A stretch of DNA of 48,017 nt from Rhizobium sp. Q54 (GCA_945882615.1 CAMCWK010000022.1:1-48017); one strand, 5' to 3'; shown: positions 1 through 9,352, counted from the first letter of the stretch. Numbers and translations are program-made. The notes: generated from the letters alone by a model not told the origin.

Positions 1-1292
1 GTGTCGGCCATCACGGTATGGTCATACTGTTCCCACACCCAGCGGCGCGAGGCCATGTCGGGCGAGGCCAGGATGGTGGTCAGCGACGACAGCACGTTCT
101 TCTTCTTGTCGAACGCCGGTTCGCCGGTGGCGGGTGCGCGCTCGGTATAGGGGCGCTCATAGACCGGCGCTTCATCGGACAGTGCGGTGATCGGCATGTC
201 GGCGACGACCGCGCCCTTGTGCTTGACCACCAGGCGGCTGGTGTTGGTGGTGATGCCGATGACGGCGAAATCCAGTTCCCATTTCTTGAAGATGGCTTCG
301 GCCTGGGCTTCGCGGCCCGGCTTCAGGACCGCCAGCATGCGCTCCTGGCTTTCCGACAGCATCATCTCATAGGCCGTCATGTTGGCTTCGCGCTGGGGCA
401 CCTTGTCCAGATCCAGTTCGATGCCGCTGCCGCCCTTGTCGCCCATTTCGGCGGAGGAAGAGGTCAGGCCCGCCGCGCCCATGTCCTGAATGGCGATGAT
501 GGCGTCGGTCGCCATCAGTTCCAGGCACGCTTCCAGCAGCAGCTTTTCGGTGAAGGGATCGCCGACCTGCACGGTGGGGCGCTTTTCTTCCGACGCGTCA
601 TCGAACTCGGCCGACGCCATGGTGGCGCCGTGGATGCCGTCGCGGCCCGTCTTGGAGCCGACATAGACCACCGGATTGCCCGCGCCCTTGGCAGCAGACA
701 GGAAAATCTTGTCCTGGCGGGCCAGGCCCACGCACATGGCATTGACCAGGATGTTGCCGTTGTAGCTTTTGTGGAAATTGACTTCGCCGCCCACCGTGGG
801 CACGCCCATGCAATTGCCGTAACCGCCAATGCCCGACACCACGCCGCTGACAAGGTGGCGGGTCTTGGGATGGTCCGGCTCGCCGAAGCGCAGCGCGTTC
901 ATCATGGCGATGGGGCGCGCGCCCATGGTGAAGACATCGCGCATGATGCCGCCCACGCCGGTCGCCGCGCCCTGATAAGGCTCGATGAAGGACGGGTGGT
1001 TGTGGCTTTCCATCTTGAAGATGGCGGCGTCGCCATCGCCGATGTCGATCACGCCGGCATTCTCACCCGGACCCTGGATCACCCAGGGGGCCTTGGTCGG
1101 CAATTTTTTCAGGTGCGCGCGGGTGGACTTGTAGGAGCAATGTTCGCTCCACATCACGCTGAAGATGCCCAGTTCGACGAACGAAGGCTCGCGGCCCATC
1201 AGCTCCAGAATGCGCGCATATTCGGCATCCGAAAGCCCATGCTCGCGGACCATTTCGGGTGTGATCCCCGTCTTCCCAGAAGTAGAGCTCAT
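1..1292 (-). CDS. purL: Phosphoribosylformylglycinamidine synthase subunit PurL (partial, N-terminal part)
   Basis: This is the large synthetase subunit of FGAM synthase (step 4 of de novo purine synthesis), using ATP and ammonia channelled from PurQ. About 430 codons are present and the gene runs off the left edge; stand-alone PurL is usually about 730 residues. The frame opens with an ATG at 1292 and reads [20 protein letters not shown], then [19 protein letters not shown] and a [12 protein letters not shown] stretch, all typical of small-type PurL. The ATG overlaps the purQ stop as ATGA, so purQ and purL are probably translationally coupled in a purC-purS-purQ-purL operon. No internal stop is visible in the part present. 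Confidence 0.96.
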   Translation of the reverse strand, partial: MSSTSGKTGITPEMVREHGLSDAEYARILELMGREPSFVELGIFSVMWSEHCSYKSTRAHLKKLPTKAPWVIQGPGENAGVIDIGDGDAAIFKMESHNHPSFIEPYQGAATGVGGIMRDVFTMGARPIAMMNALRFGEPDHPKTRHLVSGVVSGIGGYGNCMGVPTVGGEVNFHKSYNGNILVNAMCVGLARQDKIFLSAAKGAGNPVVYVGSKTGRDGIHGATMASAEFDDASEEKRPTVQVGDPFTEKLLLEACLELMATDAIIAIQDMGAAGLTSSSAEMGDKGGSGIELDLDKVPQREANMTAYEMMLSESQERMLAVLKPGREAQAEAIFKKWELDFAVIGITTNTSRLVVKHKGAVVADMPITALSDEAPVYERPYTERAPATGEPAFDKKKNVLSSLTTILASPDMASRRWVWEQYDHTVMAD

Positions 1293-1957
1293 GTCAGGTT
1301 TTCGATCAGGCTTTGAAACAGGGCGCGGCCATCGGTGCCGCCCAGAACCTTGTCCACCACCCGCTCGGGATGGGGCATCAGGCCCAGCACATTGCGCTTT
1401 TCGCTGAGGATGCCGGCGATGTCGCGGGCCGAACCATTGGGATTTTCGCCCCTGGCATAGCGGAAGGCGACGCGGTTCTCGCCTTCCAGCCGGTCCAGCG
1501 TCTCGTCATCGGCAAAATAGCTGCCTTCGCCATGCGCCACCGGAAATGTCACGCGCTGGCCGTTTTCATATTTGCGGGTGAAGGCGGACTGGGTCTCGCT
1601 GACTTCCAGCCCCACCGGCTTGCAGACGAATTTCAGCGCCGCATTGCGCATCAGCGCGCCGGGCAGCAAATGGCTTTCGGTCAGGACCTGGAAGCCGTTG
1701 CAGATGCCCAGCACCTTGCCGCCCTTGTCGGCATGGCGCTTGACCTCGCGCATCACATTGGACTGGCTGGCCATGGCGCCGCAGCGCAGATAATCGCCAT
1801 AGGAAAAACCGCCCGGCAGCACCACCAGATCGACGTCGGGAAGCTCGCTGTCCTGGTGCCAGACCATGGCGGGCGCCTTGCCGGTCATCTGCGTCAGCGC
1901 GACCTTGGCGTCGCGGTCGCAGTTGGAAGCCGGAAACACAATGACGGCGGATTTCAT
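1289..1957 (-). CDS. purQ: Phosphoribosylformylglycinamidine synthase subunit PurQ (glutaminase)
   Basis: This is the class I glutamine amidotransferase subunit of FGAM synthase, which hydrolyses glutamine and passes ammonia to PurL. It has 222 residues, normal for stand-alone PurQ. The nucleophile lies in GICNGFQ (about Cys86) and the His/Glu pair in MPHPERV (about His196 and Glu198). The open frame extends upstream, but ATG at 1957 gives the classic [16 protein letters not shown] start. That ATG overlaps the purS stop as TAATG, and the purQ stop overlaps the purL start as ATGA. This tight packing with purS and purL is expected for the three-subunit enzyme. Confidence 0.97.
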   Translation of the reverse strand: MKSAVIVFPASNCDRDAKVALTQMTGKAPAMVWHQDSELPDVDLVVLPGGFSYGDYLRCGAMASQSNVMREVKRHADKGGKVLGICNGFQVLTESHLLPGALMRNAALKFVCKPVGLEVSETQSAFTRKYENGQRVTFPVAHGEGSYFADDETLDRLEGENRVAFRYARGENPNGSARDIAGILSEKRNVLGLMPHPERVVDKVLGGTDGRALFQSLIENLT

Positions 1958-2196
1958 TACTTGATCTCGATTTCGTATTTCTCGATCACAGTGTTGGCGA
2001 GCAGCTTTTCGCACATCGCCTTGAGGTCTTCTTTCGCCTTGGCGGCATCACTGCCCGACAGTTCCAGGTCGATCACCTTGCCCTGGCGCACTTCGCCAAC
2101 GCTGTCGAAGCCCAGGCCGTTCAGGGCATGGCCGATGGCCTTGCCCTGCGGGTCCAGAACGCCATTCTTGAGAGTGATAAAAACGCGGGCTTTCAT
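1957..2196 (-). CDS. purS: Phosphoribosylformylglycinamidine synthase subunit PurS
   Basis: This is the small structural subunit that bridges PurQ and PurL in the FGAM synthase complex. It has 79 residues, the usual length. The start [20 protein letters not shown] is a near-textbook PurS N-terminus, followed by a region reading [20 protein letters not shown]. The start was set at ATG 2196 because upstream in-frame sequence runs into a REP-like hairpin and the end of purC. The stop TAA shares its last A with the purQ start. Family membership is seen directly; function follows from the family and operon context. Confidence 0.95.
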   Translation of the reverse strand: MKARVFITLKNGVLDPQGKAIGHALNGLGFDSVGEVRQGKVIDLELSGSDAAKAKEDLKAMCEKLLANTVIEKYEIEIK

Positions 2197-2212
2197 GGTT
2201 CTTCTAAGAAGT

Positions 2213-2240
2213 TGGATTCCCGCTTGCGCGGGAATGACAG
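2213..2240. repeat. REP-like hairpin between purS and purC
   Basis: An 8-bp perfect stem, ATTCCCGC at 2216-2223 pairing with GCGGGAAT at 2228-2235 around a TTGC loop, sits in the only gap inside the purCSQL operon. The motif ending GGGAATGACA recurs at 46021-46091 and in the arms of 16373-16491, so it belongs to a dispersed repeat family in this genome. In the operon it could stabilise or attenuate the purC transcript end; that is inference. Confidence 0.75.
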
Positions 2241-3005
2241 TTATTGGACGAGGACGGGGCCTTTGTTCTCGCCTTGCACCGATTCGGGCATGATTCCCAA
2301 GCGCCTTGCGACTTCGGAATAGGCTTCCACCACGCCGCCCATGTCGCGGCGGAAACGGTCCTTGTCGAGCTTCTCGTTGGTGGTGACGTCCCACAGCCGG
2401 CAATTGTCCGGGCTGATCTCGTCGGCCAGCACGATGCGCATGTAATCGTTTTCCCAGAGGCGCCCGAATTCCAGCTTGAAGTCCACCAGCTTGATGCCGG
2501 CGCCCAGGAACAGGCCCGACAGGAAGTCGTTCACCCGGATGGTGAGATTGACGATATCGTCCAGATCCTGAGGGCTGGCCCAGCCGAAGGCGGTGATATG
2601 CTCTTCGCTGACCCAGGGATCGTTCAGCCCGTCATTCTTGTAATAATATTCGATGATGGAGCGGGGCAGGGCGGTGCCTTCCTCGATGCCCAGCCGCTTG
2701 GACATGGAGCCGGCGGCGACATTGCGCACCACCACTTCCAGCGGAATAATCTCGACTTCCTTGATCAGCTGCTCGCGCATGTTCAGGCGGCGCACGAAAT
2801 GGGTCGGCACGCCGATGCCCGAAAGCTGGGTCATCAGATATTCGCTGATGCGGTTGTTGAGGACGCCCTTGCCTTCGATCGTGTCTTTCTTGGCGCCATT
2901 GCCGGCGGTGGCGTCGTCCTTGAAATACTGGATGACGGTGCCGGGCTCGGTTCCTTCGTAAAGGATCTTGGCCTTGCCCTCGTAGATGACGCGGCGGCGT
3001 TTCAT
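2241..3005 (-). CDS. purC: SAICAR synthetase (phosphoribosylaminoimidazole-succinocarboxamide synthase)
   Basis: PurC ligates aspartate to CAIR using ATP to give SAICAR in de novo purine synthesis. It has 254 residues, matching the short bacterial form. Recognisable segments are the N-terminal [17 protein letters not shown] strand-loop that binds ATP, the [12 protein letters not shown] motif, and the VDFKLEFGR and LADEISPD active-site segments. ATG at 3005 is preceded by a short leader, and a 186-bp divergent region separates it from the zeta-inhibitor gene. It is the first gene of the purC-purS-purQ-purL run. I saw no clear purine riboswitch ahead of it. Confidence 0.97.
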   Translation of the reverse strand: MKRRRVIYEGKAKILYEGTEPGTVIQYFKDDATAGNGAKKDTIEGKGVLNNRISEYLMTQLSGIGVPTHFVRRLNMREQLIKEVEIIPLEVVVRNVAAGSMSKRLGIEEGTALPRSIIEYYYKNDGLNDPWVSEEHITAFGWASPQDLDDIVNLTIRVNDFLSGLFLGAGIKLVDFKLEFGRLWENDYMRIVLADEISPDNCRLWDVTTNEKLDKDRFRRDMGGVVEAYSEVARRLGIMPESVQGENKGPVLVQ

Positions 3006-3191
3006 GGGAAATATCCTCGAAAATTAAGGGCAGCTCCGCCCGCGGCCCTGTGGACAGGAAACTTACCGGATTGGGCGCGGTTGCAGCAATGTTGCCAAAG
3101 CGCATACCCACATCCATATCGGAACATGGCGCAATCTTGACATGATACCATGGCAAGATGCAGAAAATTGAGTGATTACAGGGAGTTGATT

Positions 3192-3506
3192 ATGGCCAAC
3201 GGAATGGACGACCGCGGCAAGGCCTTCGAATCCAAATGGGCGCATGACGCGGAACTGCGCTTTAAGATCGAGGCGCGGCGCAATCGCGCACTTGGCCTGT
3301 GGGCGGCCGACAAAAAGGGCCTTTCGGGCCAGGCCGCCGAGGATTTCGCCGACAGCGTTGTGGCCGCCGATTTCCAGGAAGCCGGCGACGAAGATGTGTT
3401 CCGCAAGCTCAGGTCCGAGCTGGACGTGTCGGTGTCCGACGCCGTCATCCGCGACAAGATGAAGGAAGCGCTGGACGCCTCCGTCGCTGCCCTCGCACCG
3501 AAGTAA
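3192..3506 (+). CDS. ATPase inhibitor subunit zeta (DUF1476 family)
   Basis: This 104-residue protein reads MANGMDDRGKAFESKWAHDA and continues FKIEARRNRALGLWAA, the hallmark of DUF1476. The Paracoccus denitrificans member is the zeta subunit that inhibits the F1Fo-ATPase hydrolytic cycle; it is cytoplasmic and binds F1. ATG 3192 was chosen over an in-frame ATG at 3150 because it follows a GGGAG ribosome-binding site and gives the family length. It is divergent from purC. Its stop abuts the convergent purB stop with no gap, so the two transcripts must end within each other's 3' regions. Inhibitory function here is inferred from the family. Confidence 0.9.
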   Translation: MANGMDDRGKAFESKWAHDAELRFKIEARRNRALGLWAADKKGLSGQAAEDFADSVVAADFQEAGDEDVFRKLRSELDVSVSDAVIRDKMKEALDASVAALAPK

Positions 3507-4808
3507 TCAGTCAAAGACGCGCTTGAAGATCGTGTCCACGGCCTTCAGGTGATAGCCGAGGTCGAACATGGCCTCGAGCTTGTCGGCCGGCAGCGCCTTG
3601 GAAACGTCGGGATCGGCTTTCAGCAGATCCAGCAGATTGCCCTCGCCGTTCCAGGCGCGCATGGCGTTCTTCTGAACGAGGCGATAGCTGTCTTCGCGGG
3701 CCAGGCCGGCCTGGGTCAGCGCCAGCAGCACGCGCTGGCTGTGCACCAGGCCGTGGGTGGCATCCAGGTTCTTCTGCATCCGGTCGGGATAGACCACCAG
3801 CTTCTCGATCACGCCGGTCATGCGGGCCAGCGCGAAGTCCAACGTGATGGTGGCGTCGGGGCCAATGTAACGTTCCACCGAAGAGTGCGAGATGTCGCGC
3901 TCATGCCATAGCGCGACATTCTCCATCGCCGGAATCGCGTAACTGCGCACCATGCGCGCCAGGCCGGTGATATTTTCGGTCAGCACCGGATTGCGCTTGT
4001 GCGGCATGGCCGAGGAGCCCTTCTGGCCGGGCGAGAAATATTCCTCGGCTTCCAATACTTCGGTGCGCTGCAAGTGGCGGATTTCCACCGCCAGACGCTC
4101 CAGCGACGAGGCCACCACGCCCAGTGTGGCGAAGAAGGCGGCATGGCGGTCGCGCGGGATCACCTGGGTAGAAACCGGCTCCACCTGAAGTCCCATCTGT
4201 TTGGCGACATGCTCTTCGACCAGGGGATCGATATTGGCAAAGCTGCCGACCGCCCCCGATATGGCGCAGGTGGCGATTTCGGCGCGCGCCGTCACCAGCC
4301 GGGTGCGGGCGCGGGTGAACTCGGCATAATAGGTCGCCAGCTTGACGCCGAAGGTGGTGGGCTCGGCATGAATGCCATGGCTGCGCCCGATGGTGGGCGT
4401 CATCTTGTATTCCAGCGCGCGCGTCTTCAGCGCCGCCAGCAGGGCGTCGGTGTCGGCGATCAGAAGATCGGCGGCGCGGGCAAGTTGCACATTCAAACAG
4501 GTGTCCAGCACGTCCGAACTGGTCATGCCCTGGTGCACGAAGCGCGCTTCGGGGCCGACAATTTCCGACAGATGGGTCAGGAAGGCGATGACGTCATGCT
4601 TGACCTCGCGCTCGATCTCGTCGATCCGCGCCACGTCGAACTTGGCGTCCTTGCCCTTTTCCCAGATTTTTTTGGCGGCATCCTTCGGCACCACACCCAG
4701 CTCGGCCAGCTTGTCGGTGGCATGCGCCTCGATCTCGAACCAGATGCGGAATTTGGTTTCGGGCGACCAGATCGAAACCATCTGTTCGCGGGCATAGCGG
4801 GGGATCAT
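3507..4808 (-). CDS. purB: Adenylosuccinate lyase
   Basis: PurB cleaves SAICAR to AICAR plus fumarate and adenylosuccinate to AMP plus fumarate. It has 433 residues, typical of the fumarase/aspartase-superfamily bacterial enzyme. The superfamily signature is visible as GSSAMPHKRNPV, with the catalytic-serine loop, and TSSDVLDT and GRSHGIHAEP supply the other active-site segments. The start MIPRYAREQMVSIWSPETKF is conserved in the family. It stands alone, convergent with the zeta-inhibitor gene, and is separated from purCSQL only by that gene. Confidence 0.97.
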   Translation of the reverse strand: MIPRYAREQMVSIWSPETKFRIWFEIEAHATDKLAELGVVPKDAAKKIWEKGKDAKFDVARIDEIEREVKHDVIAFLTHLSEIVGPEARFVHQGMTSSDVLDTCLNVQLARAADLLIADTDALLAALKTRALEYKMTPTIGRSHGIHAEPTTFGVKLATYYAEFTRARTRLVTARAEIATCAISGAVGSFANIDPLVEEHVAKQMGLQVEPVSTQVIPRDRHAAFFATLGVVASSLERLAVEIRHLQRTEVLEAEEYFSPGQKGSSAMPHKRNPVLTENITGLARMVRSYAIPAMENVALWHERDISHSSVERYIGPDATITLDFALARMTGVIEKLVVYPDRMQKNLDATHGLVHSQRVLLALTQAGLAREDSYRLVQKNAMRAWNGEGNLLDLLKADPDVSKALPADKLEAMFDLGYHLKAVDTIFKRVFD

Positions 4809-4874
4809 GGGAGCTACCAGAGAAGTTACGGGTGCTTCTAGCGCGTCGGGCAGGGGTGCGAAAGGGTCGTTATT

Positions 4875-5561
4875 TTAAAGCAAACCCAATGACTTAAACG
4901 ACGAATGGCCAGCGCGTCCGATCACCAGATGATCGTGCACGGCTATGCCCAGCGCCTTGGCGGCCGTCACGATCTCGCGGGTCATGGCGATATCGGCCTT
5001 GGACGGCGTGGAATCGCCGCTGGGGTGGTTGTGCACCAGGATCATCGCCGATGCGCTGAGCTCCAGGGCCCGCTTGACGATCTCGCGCGGATAGACCGGG
5101 GCGTGATCGACGGTGCCCTTGTTCTGCACCTCGTCGGCGACCAGCACATTCTTGCGGTCCAGGAACAACACGCGGAATTCTTCGCGGTCAGAACGCGCCA
5201 TCGCCGCCGTGCAGTAATCCAGCAGCGCCGACCAGGATGATAGCGCCGCGCGGCCCATCACGCTGGTCTTGCCCAGCCGCTGGGCGGCGGCTTCCACGAT
5301 CTTGAGATGATTGGCGACATTCTCGCCCACGCCCTGGATTTCCAGCAGCCGGGCGCGGGGTGCGGCGATCACCTCCGCGAAACTGCCGAAGCGCGCCAGC
5401 AGGGCTTTTGCCAAAGGTTTCGTGTCACGGCGCGGCAGCGCGGCGAACAGCGTCAATTCCAGCAATTCGTAATCGGGCATGGCATCGGCGCCGCCCTTGA
5501 GAAAGCGCGTCCGGAGCCTCTCGCGATGTCCCGCCGTGCCATTGTCGTGCGAGTCGGTCAC
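4875..5561 (-). CDS. radC: RadC family JAB/MPN-domain protein
   Basis: This 228-residue protein has the standard RadC layout: an N-terminal UPF0758 helix-hairpin-helix region ([20 protein letters not shown] and [13 protein letters not shown]) and a C-terminal JAB1/MPN metalloprotease-like domain with the metal motif [15 protein letters not shown]. The old link to DNA repair is doubtful and the cellular role is unsettled. The start is GTG at 5561, three bases after the map stop, so radC is likely cotranscribed downstream of map. No truncation is seen. Confidence 0.92.
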   Translation of the reverse strand: MTDSHDNGTAGHRERLRTRFLKGGADAMPDYELLELTLFAALPRRDTKPLAKALLARFGSFAEVIAAPRARLLEIQGVGENVANHLKIVEAAAQRLGKTSVMGRAALSSWSALLDYCTAAMARSDREEFRVLFLDRKNVLVADEVQNKGTVDHAPVYPREIVKRALELSASAMILVHNHPSGDSTPSKADIAMTREIVTAAKALGIAVHDHLVIGRAGHSSFKSLGLL

Positions 5562-5564
5562 GGA

Positions 5565-6398
5565 TCAGAGATAGGGTGGTTTGTGCAAACCCTTGGGCGA
5601 CAGGGTGAATATCTCCACGCCGTCTTCCGTCACGCCCACGGAATGTTCGAACTGCGCCGACAGCGAACGGTCGCGTGTCACCGCGGTCCAGCCATCGTTC
5701 AGCACCTTCACGCCATAGCCGCCCAGATTGATCATCGGCTCGATGGTGAAGAACATGCCGGGCTTGAGCACGATGCCGTGGCCCGGCTTGCCGTAATGCA
5801 CGATGTTGGGCAGGGCGTGGAACACCTTGCCCAGCCCATGGCCGCAGAAGTCACGCACCACGGCGCAGTTCTCCTGGCCTTCGGCGAAGGACTGGATGGC
5901 ATGGCCAAGATCGCCGGTGGTGTTGCCGGGCTTCACGGCGGCGATGCCGCGCATCATGGCGTCATAGGTGATTTCGACCAGCCGCTCGGCTTTGCGCTTG
6001 ACCTCGCCCACCGGATACATCCGGCTGGTGTCGCCATGCCAGCCATTCAGGATCACGGTGACGTCGATATTGACGATATCGCCGTCCCGCAGCGGCTTGT
6101 CATTGGGAATGCCGTGGCACACGACATGATTGATCGAGGTGCAAACGGTGTGGCGATAGCCGCGATAGCCCAGGCAGGCCGGAATGGCGCCATGGGCGAC
6201 GACATAGTCATAAGCCACCTTGTCCAGCGCCTCAGTGGTGACGCCCGGCTTGACCAGCGGCACCAGCAGGTCCAGCACCTCGGCGGCCAGCCGGCCGGCC
6301 TTGCGCATCCCGTCAAAATCACCCGCCTCGTGCAGGGTGACGGCAAAATGGGCCTTGCGGGCGGCTTCAAAAATCTCGGATTGGGGTACGATGGTCAT
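5565..6398 (-). CDS. map: Type I methionine aminopeptidase
   Basis: Map removes the initiator methionine from nascent proteins after deformylation. The protein has 277 residues. The five metal ligands of the pita-bread fold are visible: Asp in VNIDVTV, Asp in WHGDTSRM, His in GHGLGKVFH, Glu in FFTIEPM and Glu in QFEHSVGV. ATG 6398 was chosen over a longer frame reaching 6539, because the upstream part crosses the divergent promoter region of the CinA-domain gene. radC follows after three bases. Confidence 0.96.
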   Translation of the reverse strand: MTIVPQSEIFEAARKAHFAVTLHEAGDFDGMRKAGRLAAEVLDLLVPLVKPGVTTEALDKVAYDYVVAHGAIPACLGYRGYRHTVCTSINHVVCHGIPNDKPLRDGDIVNIDVTVILNGWHGDTSRMYPVGEVKRKAERLVEITYDAMMRGIAAVKPGNTTGDLGHAIQSFAEGQENCAVVRDFCGHGLGKVFHALPNIVHYGKPGHGIVLKPGMFFTIEPMINLGGYGVKVLNDGWTAVTRDRSLSAQFEHSVGVTEDGVEIFTLSPKGLHKPPYL

Positions 6399-6407
6399 GA
6401 TGGACCC

Positions 6408-6436
6408 AATATAATGACCGTATTCGCAAAACCCAA
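6408..6436 (-). promoter_or_regulatory. Possible map promoter
   Basis: On the minus strand TTGGGT (6431-6436) and TATATT (6408-6413) are separated by 17 bp and lie 10-38 bases upstream of the map ATG, which would give a very short leader. The -35 lies in a tandem 12-bp repeat (CCAACCTGTTTC twice on the plus strand). The assignment rests on spacing and base matches only. Confidence 0.3.
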
Positions 6437-6459
6437 CCTGTTTCCCAACCTGTTTCGAG

Positions 6460-7221
6460 GTGCATGATTTGGCGATCCAGGCGGCCATTCTGGTGATCGG
6501 CGACGAGATTTTGTCGGGCCGGACCCAGGACACCAACACCCATTATATCGCCAGGTTCCTTACGGCCTTGGGCATCGACCTGCGGGAGGCCCGGGTGGTG
6601 GGCGATGTCGAAGACGAGATTGTCGCAGGCCTCAATGCCCTGCGCGCCAGCTACGATTTTGTCTTCACCACCGGCGGCATCGGGCCGACCCATGACGACA
6701 TCACCGCCGACGCGGTGGCCAGGGCCTTTGATGTGGGCATCGGCTATCACCCTGAGGCTTATGCCCTGCTGGAGGCGCGCTATCCCCCTGGCGAATTCAA
6801 CGACATGAGGAAGCGCATGGCCCGTATTCCCCATGGCGCGACGCTGGTGGCCAACAGCGTCTCCGGTGCGCCGGGCTTTCACATCGGCAATGTCTATGTG
6901 ATGGCGGGCGTGCCGATGGTGATGCGCGCCATGCTGGAGGCGATCGCGCCCGAGCTGCCGCGCGGGGCGCCGGTCACCGCCGTCACGGTCGAAGCCGCCA
7001 TCCCCGAAGGCGCCATCGCGCCTGGGCTTGCCGCCCTGCAGAAAGAGCACAAGGAGGTCGCCATCGGCTCCTATCCCTTCTATCGCGAAGGCAGTGCTGC
7101 GCCCTTCGGCGCGCAGCTGGTGGTGCGGGGCCGCGACGGGGCTGTGGTCGAGGCGGCCGCCGTGGCGTTGGAGGCTTTGCTCACATCGCTTGGCGCCGCC
7201 CCGCAGCGGATAAAATCGTAG
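6460..7221 (+). CDS. CinA/MoaB-like molybdopterin-binding domain protein
   Basis: This is a 253-residue MoCF/CinA N-terminal-type domain protein. It opens with AILVIGDEILSGRTQDTN and carries FTTGGIGPTHDDITADAVA, the MoaB/MogA/CinA nucleotide-binding signature, and VYVMAGVPMVM. It lacks the C-terminal nicotinamide-nucleotide amidase domain of full-length CinA, so it is the short competence/damage-inducible protein A form, whose role is uncertain. The start appears to be GTG at 6460, with CGAGG just upstream. It is divergent from map. Family placement is strong; substrate is unknown. Confidence 0.85.
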   Translation: MHDLAIQAAILVIGDEILSGRTQDTNTHYIARFLTALGIDLREARVVGDVEDEIVAGLNALRASYDFVFTTGGIGPTHDDITADAVARAFDVGIGYHPEAYALLEARYPPGEFNDMRKRMARIPHGATLVANSVSGAPGFHIGNVYVMAGVPMVMRAMLEAIAPELPRGAPVTAVTVEAAIPEGAIAPGLAALQKEHKEVAIGSYPFYREGSAAPFGAQLVVRGRDGAVVEAAAVALEALLTSLGAAPQRIKS

Positions 7222-7251
7222 CTGACAGCGCGCGCCTGAAGTGACAGGCTT
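7221..7251 (+). repeat. Leader repeat copy 1, upstream of the exported FAH-family gene
   Basis: The 31 bases starting GCTGACAGCGC and ending AGGCTT match a segment at 8132-8162 at about 25 of 31 positions. Each copy lies 30-32 bp upstream of a gene whose product begins MDIKKRDFL. The copy therefore marks a duplicated upstream region, perhaps carrying promoter or leader signals. Confidence 0.6.
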
Positions 7252-7282
7252 GCGCCATGCCGGCGCCCAGAGGAGCAGTGAC

Positions 7283-8050
7283 GTGGACATCAAGAAGCGC
7301 GACTTTCTGGTCGGGGGCGCCATGCTGGGCGCGGGCGCGGCGATGAGCGGCGAAGCCGCGGCCCAGCCCGCCACGGTCTTTCCGGCGCCGCAGCAGGTTA
7401 CCCTGCCGGTCAACGGCAGCGCCCAGCGCTTTCCGGTGCGCCGCATCTATTGCGTCGGGCGCAATTACCTCGCCCATATCCGCGAGATGGGCAATGACGA
7501 GCGCGAGCTGCCTTTCTTCTTCGCCAAGCATCGCGACATGATCGTGCAGCATGGCGGCACCTGCGCCTATCCCGGGATGACCAAGGACTATCAGCATGAG
7601 ATCGAGCTGGTGGTGGCGATGAAGTCGGGCGGCCTGAACATTCCGGTCGCCAGCGCGCTGGACCATGTCTATGGCTATGCCGTGGGCCTCGACATGACCC
7701 GCCGCGACCAGCAGAGCCGCATGAAGTCCAAGCAATGGCCCTGGGAAATCGGCAAATCCTTTGAGGACAGCGCGCCCTGCGGCACCATCTATCCGGCCAG
7801 CGCGGTGGGGCATTTGTCCAAGGGTCGCATCCAGCTCGCGGTGAACGGCAAGACCCAGCAGGACTCCGATCTGGACAAGATGATCTGGAACGTACCGGAA
7901 ATCATTCATTACCTGTCGGCGCAGGCGGAGTTGAAGGCGGGCGACCTGATCTTCACCGGCACGCCCGAAGGCGTGGGGCCGGTCCAGAAGGGCGACAAGA
8001 TGACCTGCCGCATCGACAAGATCGGCGAGCTTTCCGTCACCGTGGTGTAA
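7283..8050 (+). CDS. Exported fumarylacetoacetate hydrolase (FAH) family protein
   Basis: This 255-residue protein has an FAH/HpaG-type fold. Visible motifs are the opening IYCVGRNYLAHIREMG, the metal ligands in HEIELVVAM (Glu-x-Glu), the Asp in GLDMTRRDQQ, and FTGTPEGVGPV. FAH-family enzymes hydrolyse acylpyruvates or isomerise and decarboxylate ring-cleavage products. Unusually, the N-terminus is a Tat-like signal (KKRDFLVGGAMLGAGAAM), implying export. GTG 7283 after AGGAG was preferred to ATG 7241 because it matches the start of the next gene. It is paired with an exported HpcH/HpaI protein. Substrate unknown. Confidence 0.85.
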   Translation: MDIKKRDFLVGGAMLGAGAAMSGEAAAQPATVFPAPQQVTLPVNGSAQRFPVRRIYCVGRNYLAHIREMGNDERELPFFFAKHRDMIVQHGGTCAYPGMTKDYQHEIELVVAMKSGGLNIPVASALDHVYGYAVGLDMTRRDQQSRMKSKQWPWEIGKSFEDSAPCGTIYPASAVGHLSKGRIQLAVNGKTQQDSDLDKMIWNVPEIIHYLSAQAELKAGDLIFTGTPEGVGPVQKGDKMTCRIDKIGELSVTVV

Positions 8051-8131
8051 CGCGCGTCTGCATGACGCAGGCGTTACCACGCGCAACTTGCGCGCAATGC
8101 GATGAGTGCTGCACCGCACCTATAGAATCTG

Positions 8132-8162
8132 GCTGACAGCGCTCCTGCGAAGTGAGAGGCTT
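8132..8162 (+). repeat. Leader repeat copy 2, upstream of the exported HpcH/HpaI-family gene
   Basis: This is the second copy of the 31-base segment described at 7221-7251, sharing the GCTGACAGCGC and AAGTGA blocks and the AGGCTT end. It lies about 30 bases before the ATG at 8192, just after a TATAGAAT stretch that could serve as a -10 region. Confidence 0.6.
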
Positions 8163-8191
8163 TCCTCAACAAACTCTCAAGGGGAAAGCAG

Positions 8192-9352
8192 ATGGACATC
8201 AAGAAACGCGATTTTCTTTTCGGCGCAGGCGTGGTCGCAGCGGCCGCCACCGGTGCCCTGGCCCAGCCCGTTCGCCAGCCAGGCGGCGGCTATCCGCCCG
8301 GCGTTCCCAAGGCCACGGGCCGCAGCATGCTCGATAGCCCGCATTACATCGGCTACGCCAGCAAGGGTTATGGCTTCCAGCCCAACTGGGCCCGCACGCT
8401 GCCGCTGGTTCCCAGCGTCGACCGCAACTACAAGCCGCGCCGCATCAACAAGGCGATCGAGCTGTGGGAAGACAATCAGGTCGTGGCCTATGCCGAATTC
8501 GGCGCGTCGGGTGCGCCTGACACGTATGAAGAAGGCAAGCGCATGTCACAGACCTACTGCGATGCCATCAATTACGAAATGGAGAATGACTCCTTCAGCA
8601 TCGACGGCTTGCGCAACTTCATGCAGGGCCTGGTGGATGGCGGCCCCACCCCGTCCGGCCATCGCACCCCGATGGTGTTTGCGACCATTCCGGCCTGGGG
8701 CTTCGATGGTCCCTCGATGCGCGCCAATGTGTGGCAGATCGCCCAGTGCCTGGCGGCCGGCGTGCATGGCGTCCTGATCTGCGAAATGGAATCGCCGGAA
8801 GCCGCCCAGATCGCCATCGCGGGCGCGCGCTACAAATGGACCTGGCCGGGCGTGGAGCAGCTTCCCATCGAAGGCTGCCGCGGGGCGGGCAGCCAGTCCT
8901 TCGCCGCGCATATCTGGGGCATCACGCCGGCTGAATATTCGCGCGTTGCCGACGTCTGGCCGCACAATCCCAAGGGCGAAATCACCATGGGCTTCAAGCT
9001 GGAAAATCGCCGCTCGGTCGAGGTTGCCGACAATATCCTGTCGACCAAGGGCCTGGCCTTTGCCGAACCCGGCCCCAGCGACAATGGCCTGTCGCATCTG
9101 GGCTGGGACGCGGTTCGCGGCGATATCACGCCGGCACAGCGCGCCGAGCTGCCGGCCGCCAAGCGCTTGCAGGAGAACCTGGAACGCATCCGGCTCGCGG
9201 CCAAGCGGCACAAAGTGCAGTGGCTGGGCGACGGCCCGCACGGCGCCACCCGCAACCAGGAGATCGACGAGGGCAGGCGCATGGGTCCTGCCGGTAACGA
9301 GAAGCGGGTCCACGAGGATCGGCTCTATACGAAACGCAAGATGCCCTACTAA
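8192..9352 (+). CDS. Exported HpcH/HpaI aldolase family-like protein
   Basis: This 386-residue protein has a Tat-like N-terminus, MDIKKRDFLFGAGVV, then an ALAQ cleavage-like site. The mature part shows the HpcH/HpaI (KDPG-like class II aldolase) core: AINYEMENDSF in the place of the usual His-containing strand, AAGVHGVLICEMESPEAAQI with the family Glu, and an ARYKW segment. HpaI cleaves 4-hydroxy-2-oxo acids. By eye the usual active-site His and Arg look replaced, so catalysis is uncertain. It follows the FAH-family gene and shares its signal and upstream repeat; a hairpin terminator closes the unit. Confidence 0.75.
   Translation: MDIKKRDFLFGAGVVAAAATGALAQPVRQPGGGYPPGVPKATGRSMLDSPHYIGYASKGYGFQPNWARTLPLVPSVDRNYKPRRINKAIELWEDNQVVAYAEFGASGAPDTYEEGKRMSQTYCDAINYEMENDSFSIDGLRNFMQGLVDGGPTPSGHRTPMVFATIPAWGFDGPSMRANVWQIAQCLAAGVHGVLICEMESPEAAQIAIAGARYKWTWPGVEQLPIEGCRGAGSQSFAAHIWGITPAEYSRVADVWPHNPKGEITMGFKLENRRSVEVADNILSTKGLAFAEPGPSDNGLSHLGWDAVRGDITPAQRAELPAAKRLQENLERIRLAAKRHKVQWLGDGPHGATRNQEIDEGRRMGPAGNEKRVHEDRLYTKRKMPY

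Noticed and set aside
515..853. Other minus-strand ORFs within purL
   Set aside because: They are out of frame with the PurL translation and composed of Arg/Ser/Pro-rich shadow sequence.
18..1316. Long plus-strand ORF opposite purL
   Set aside because: It is an antisense shadow: the minus strand encodes unmistakable PurL motifs, and the plus-strand translation is low-complexity and matches no family.
3006..3191. Purine riboswitch ahead of purC
   Set aside because: No recognisable three-way-junction core or terminator/antiterminator pair was seen in the short gap.
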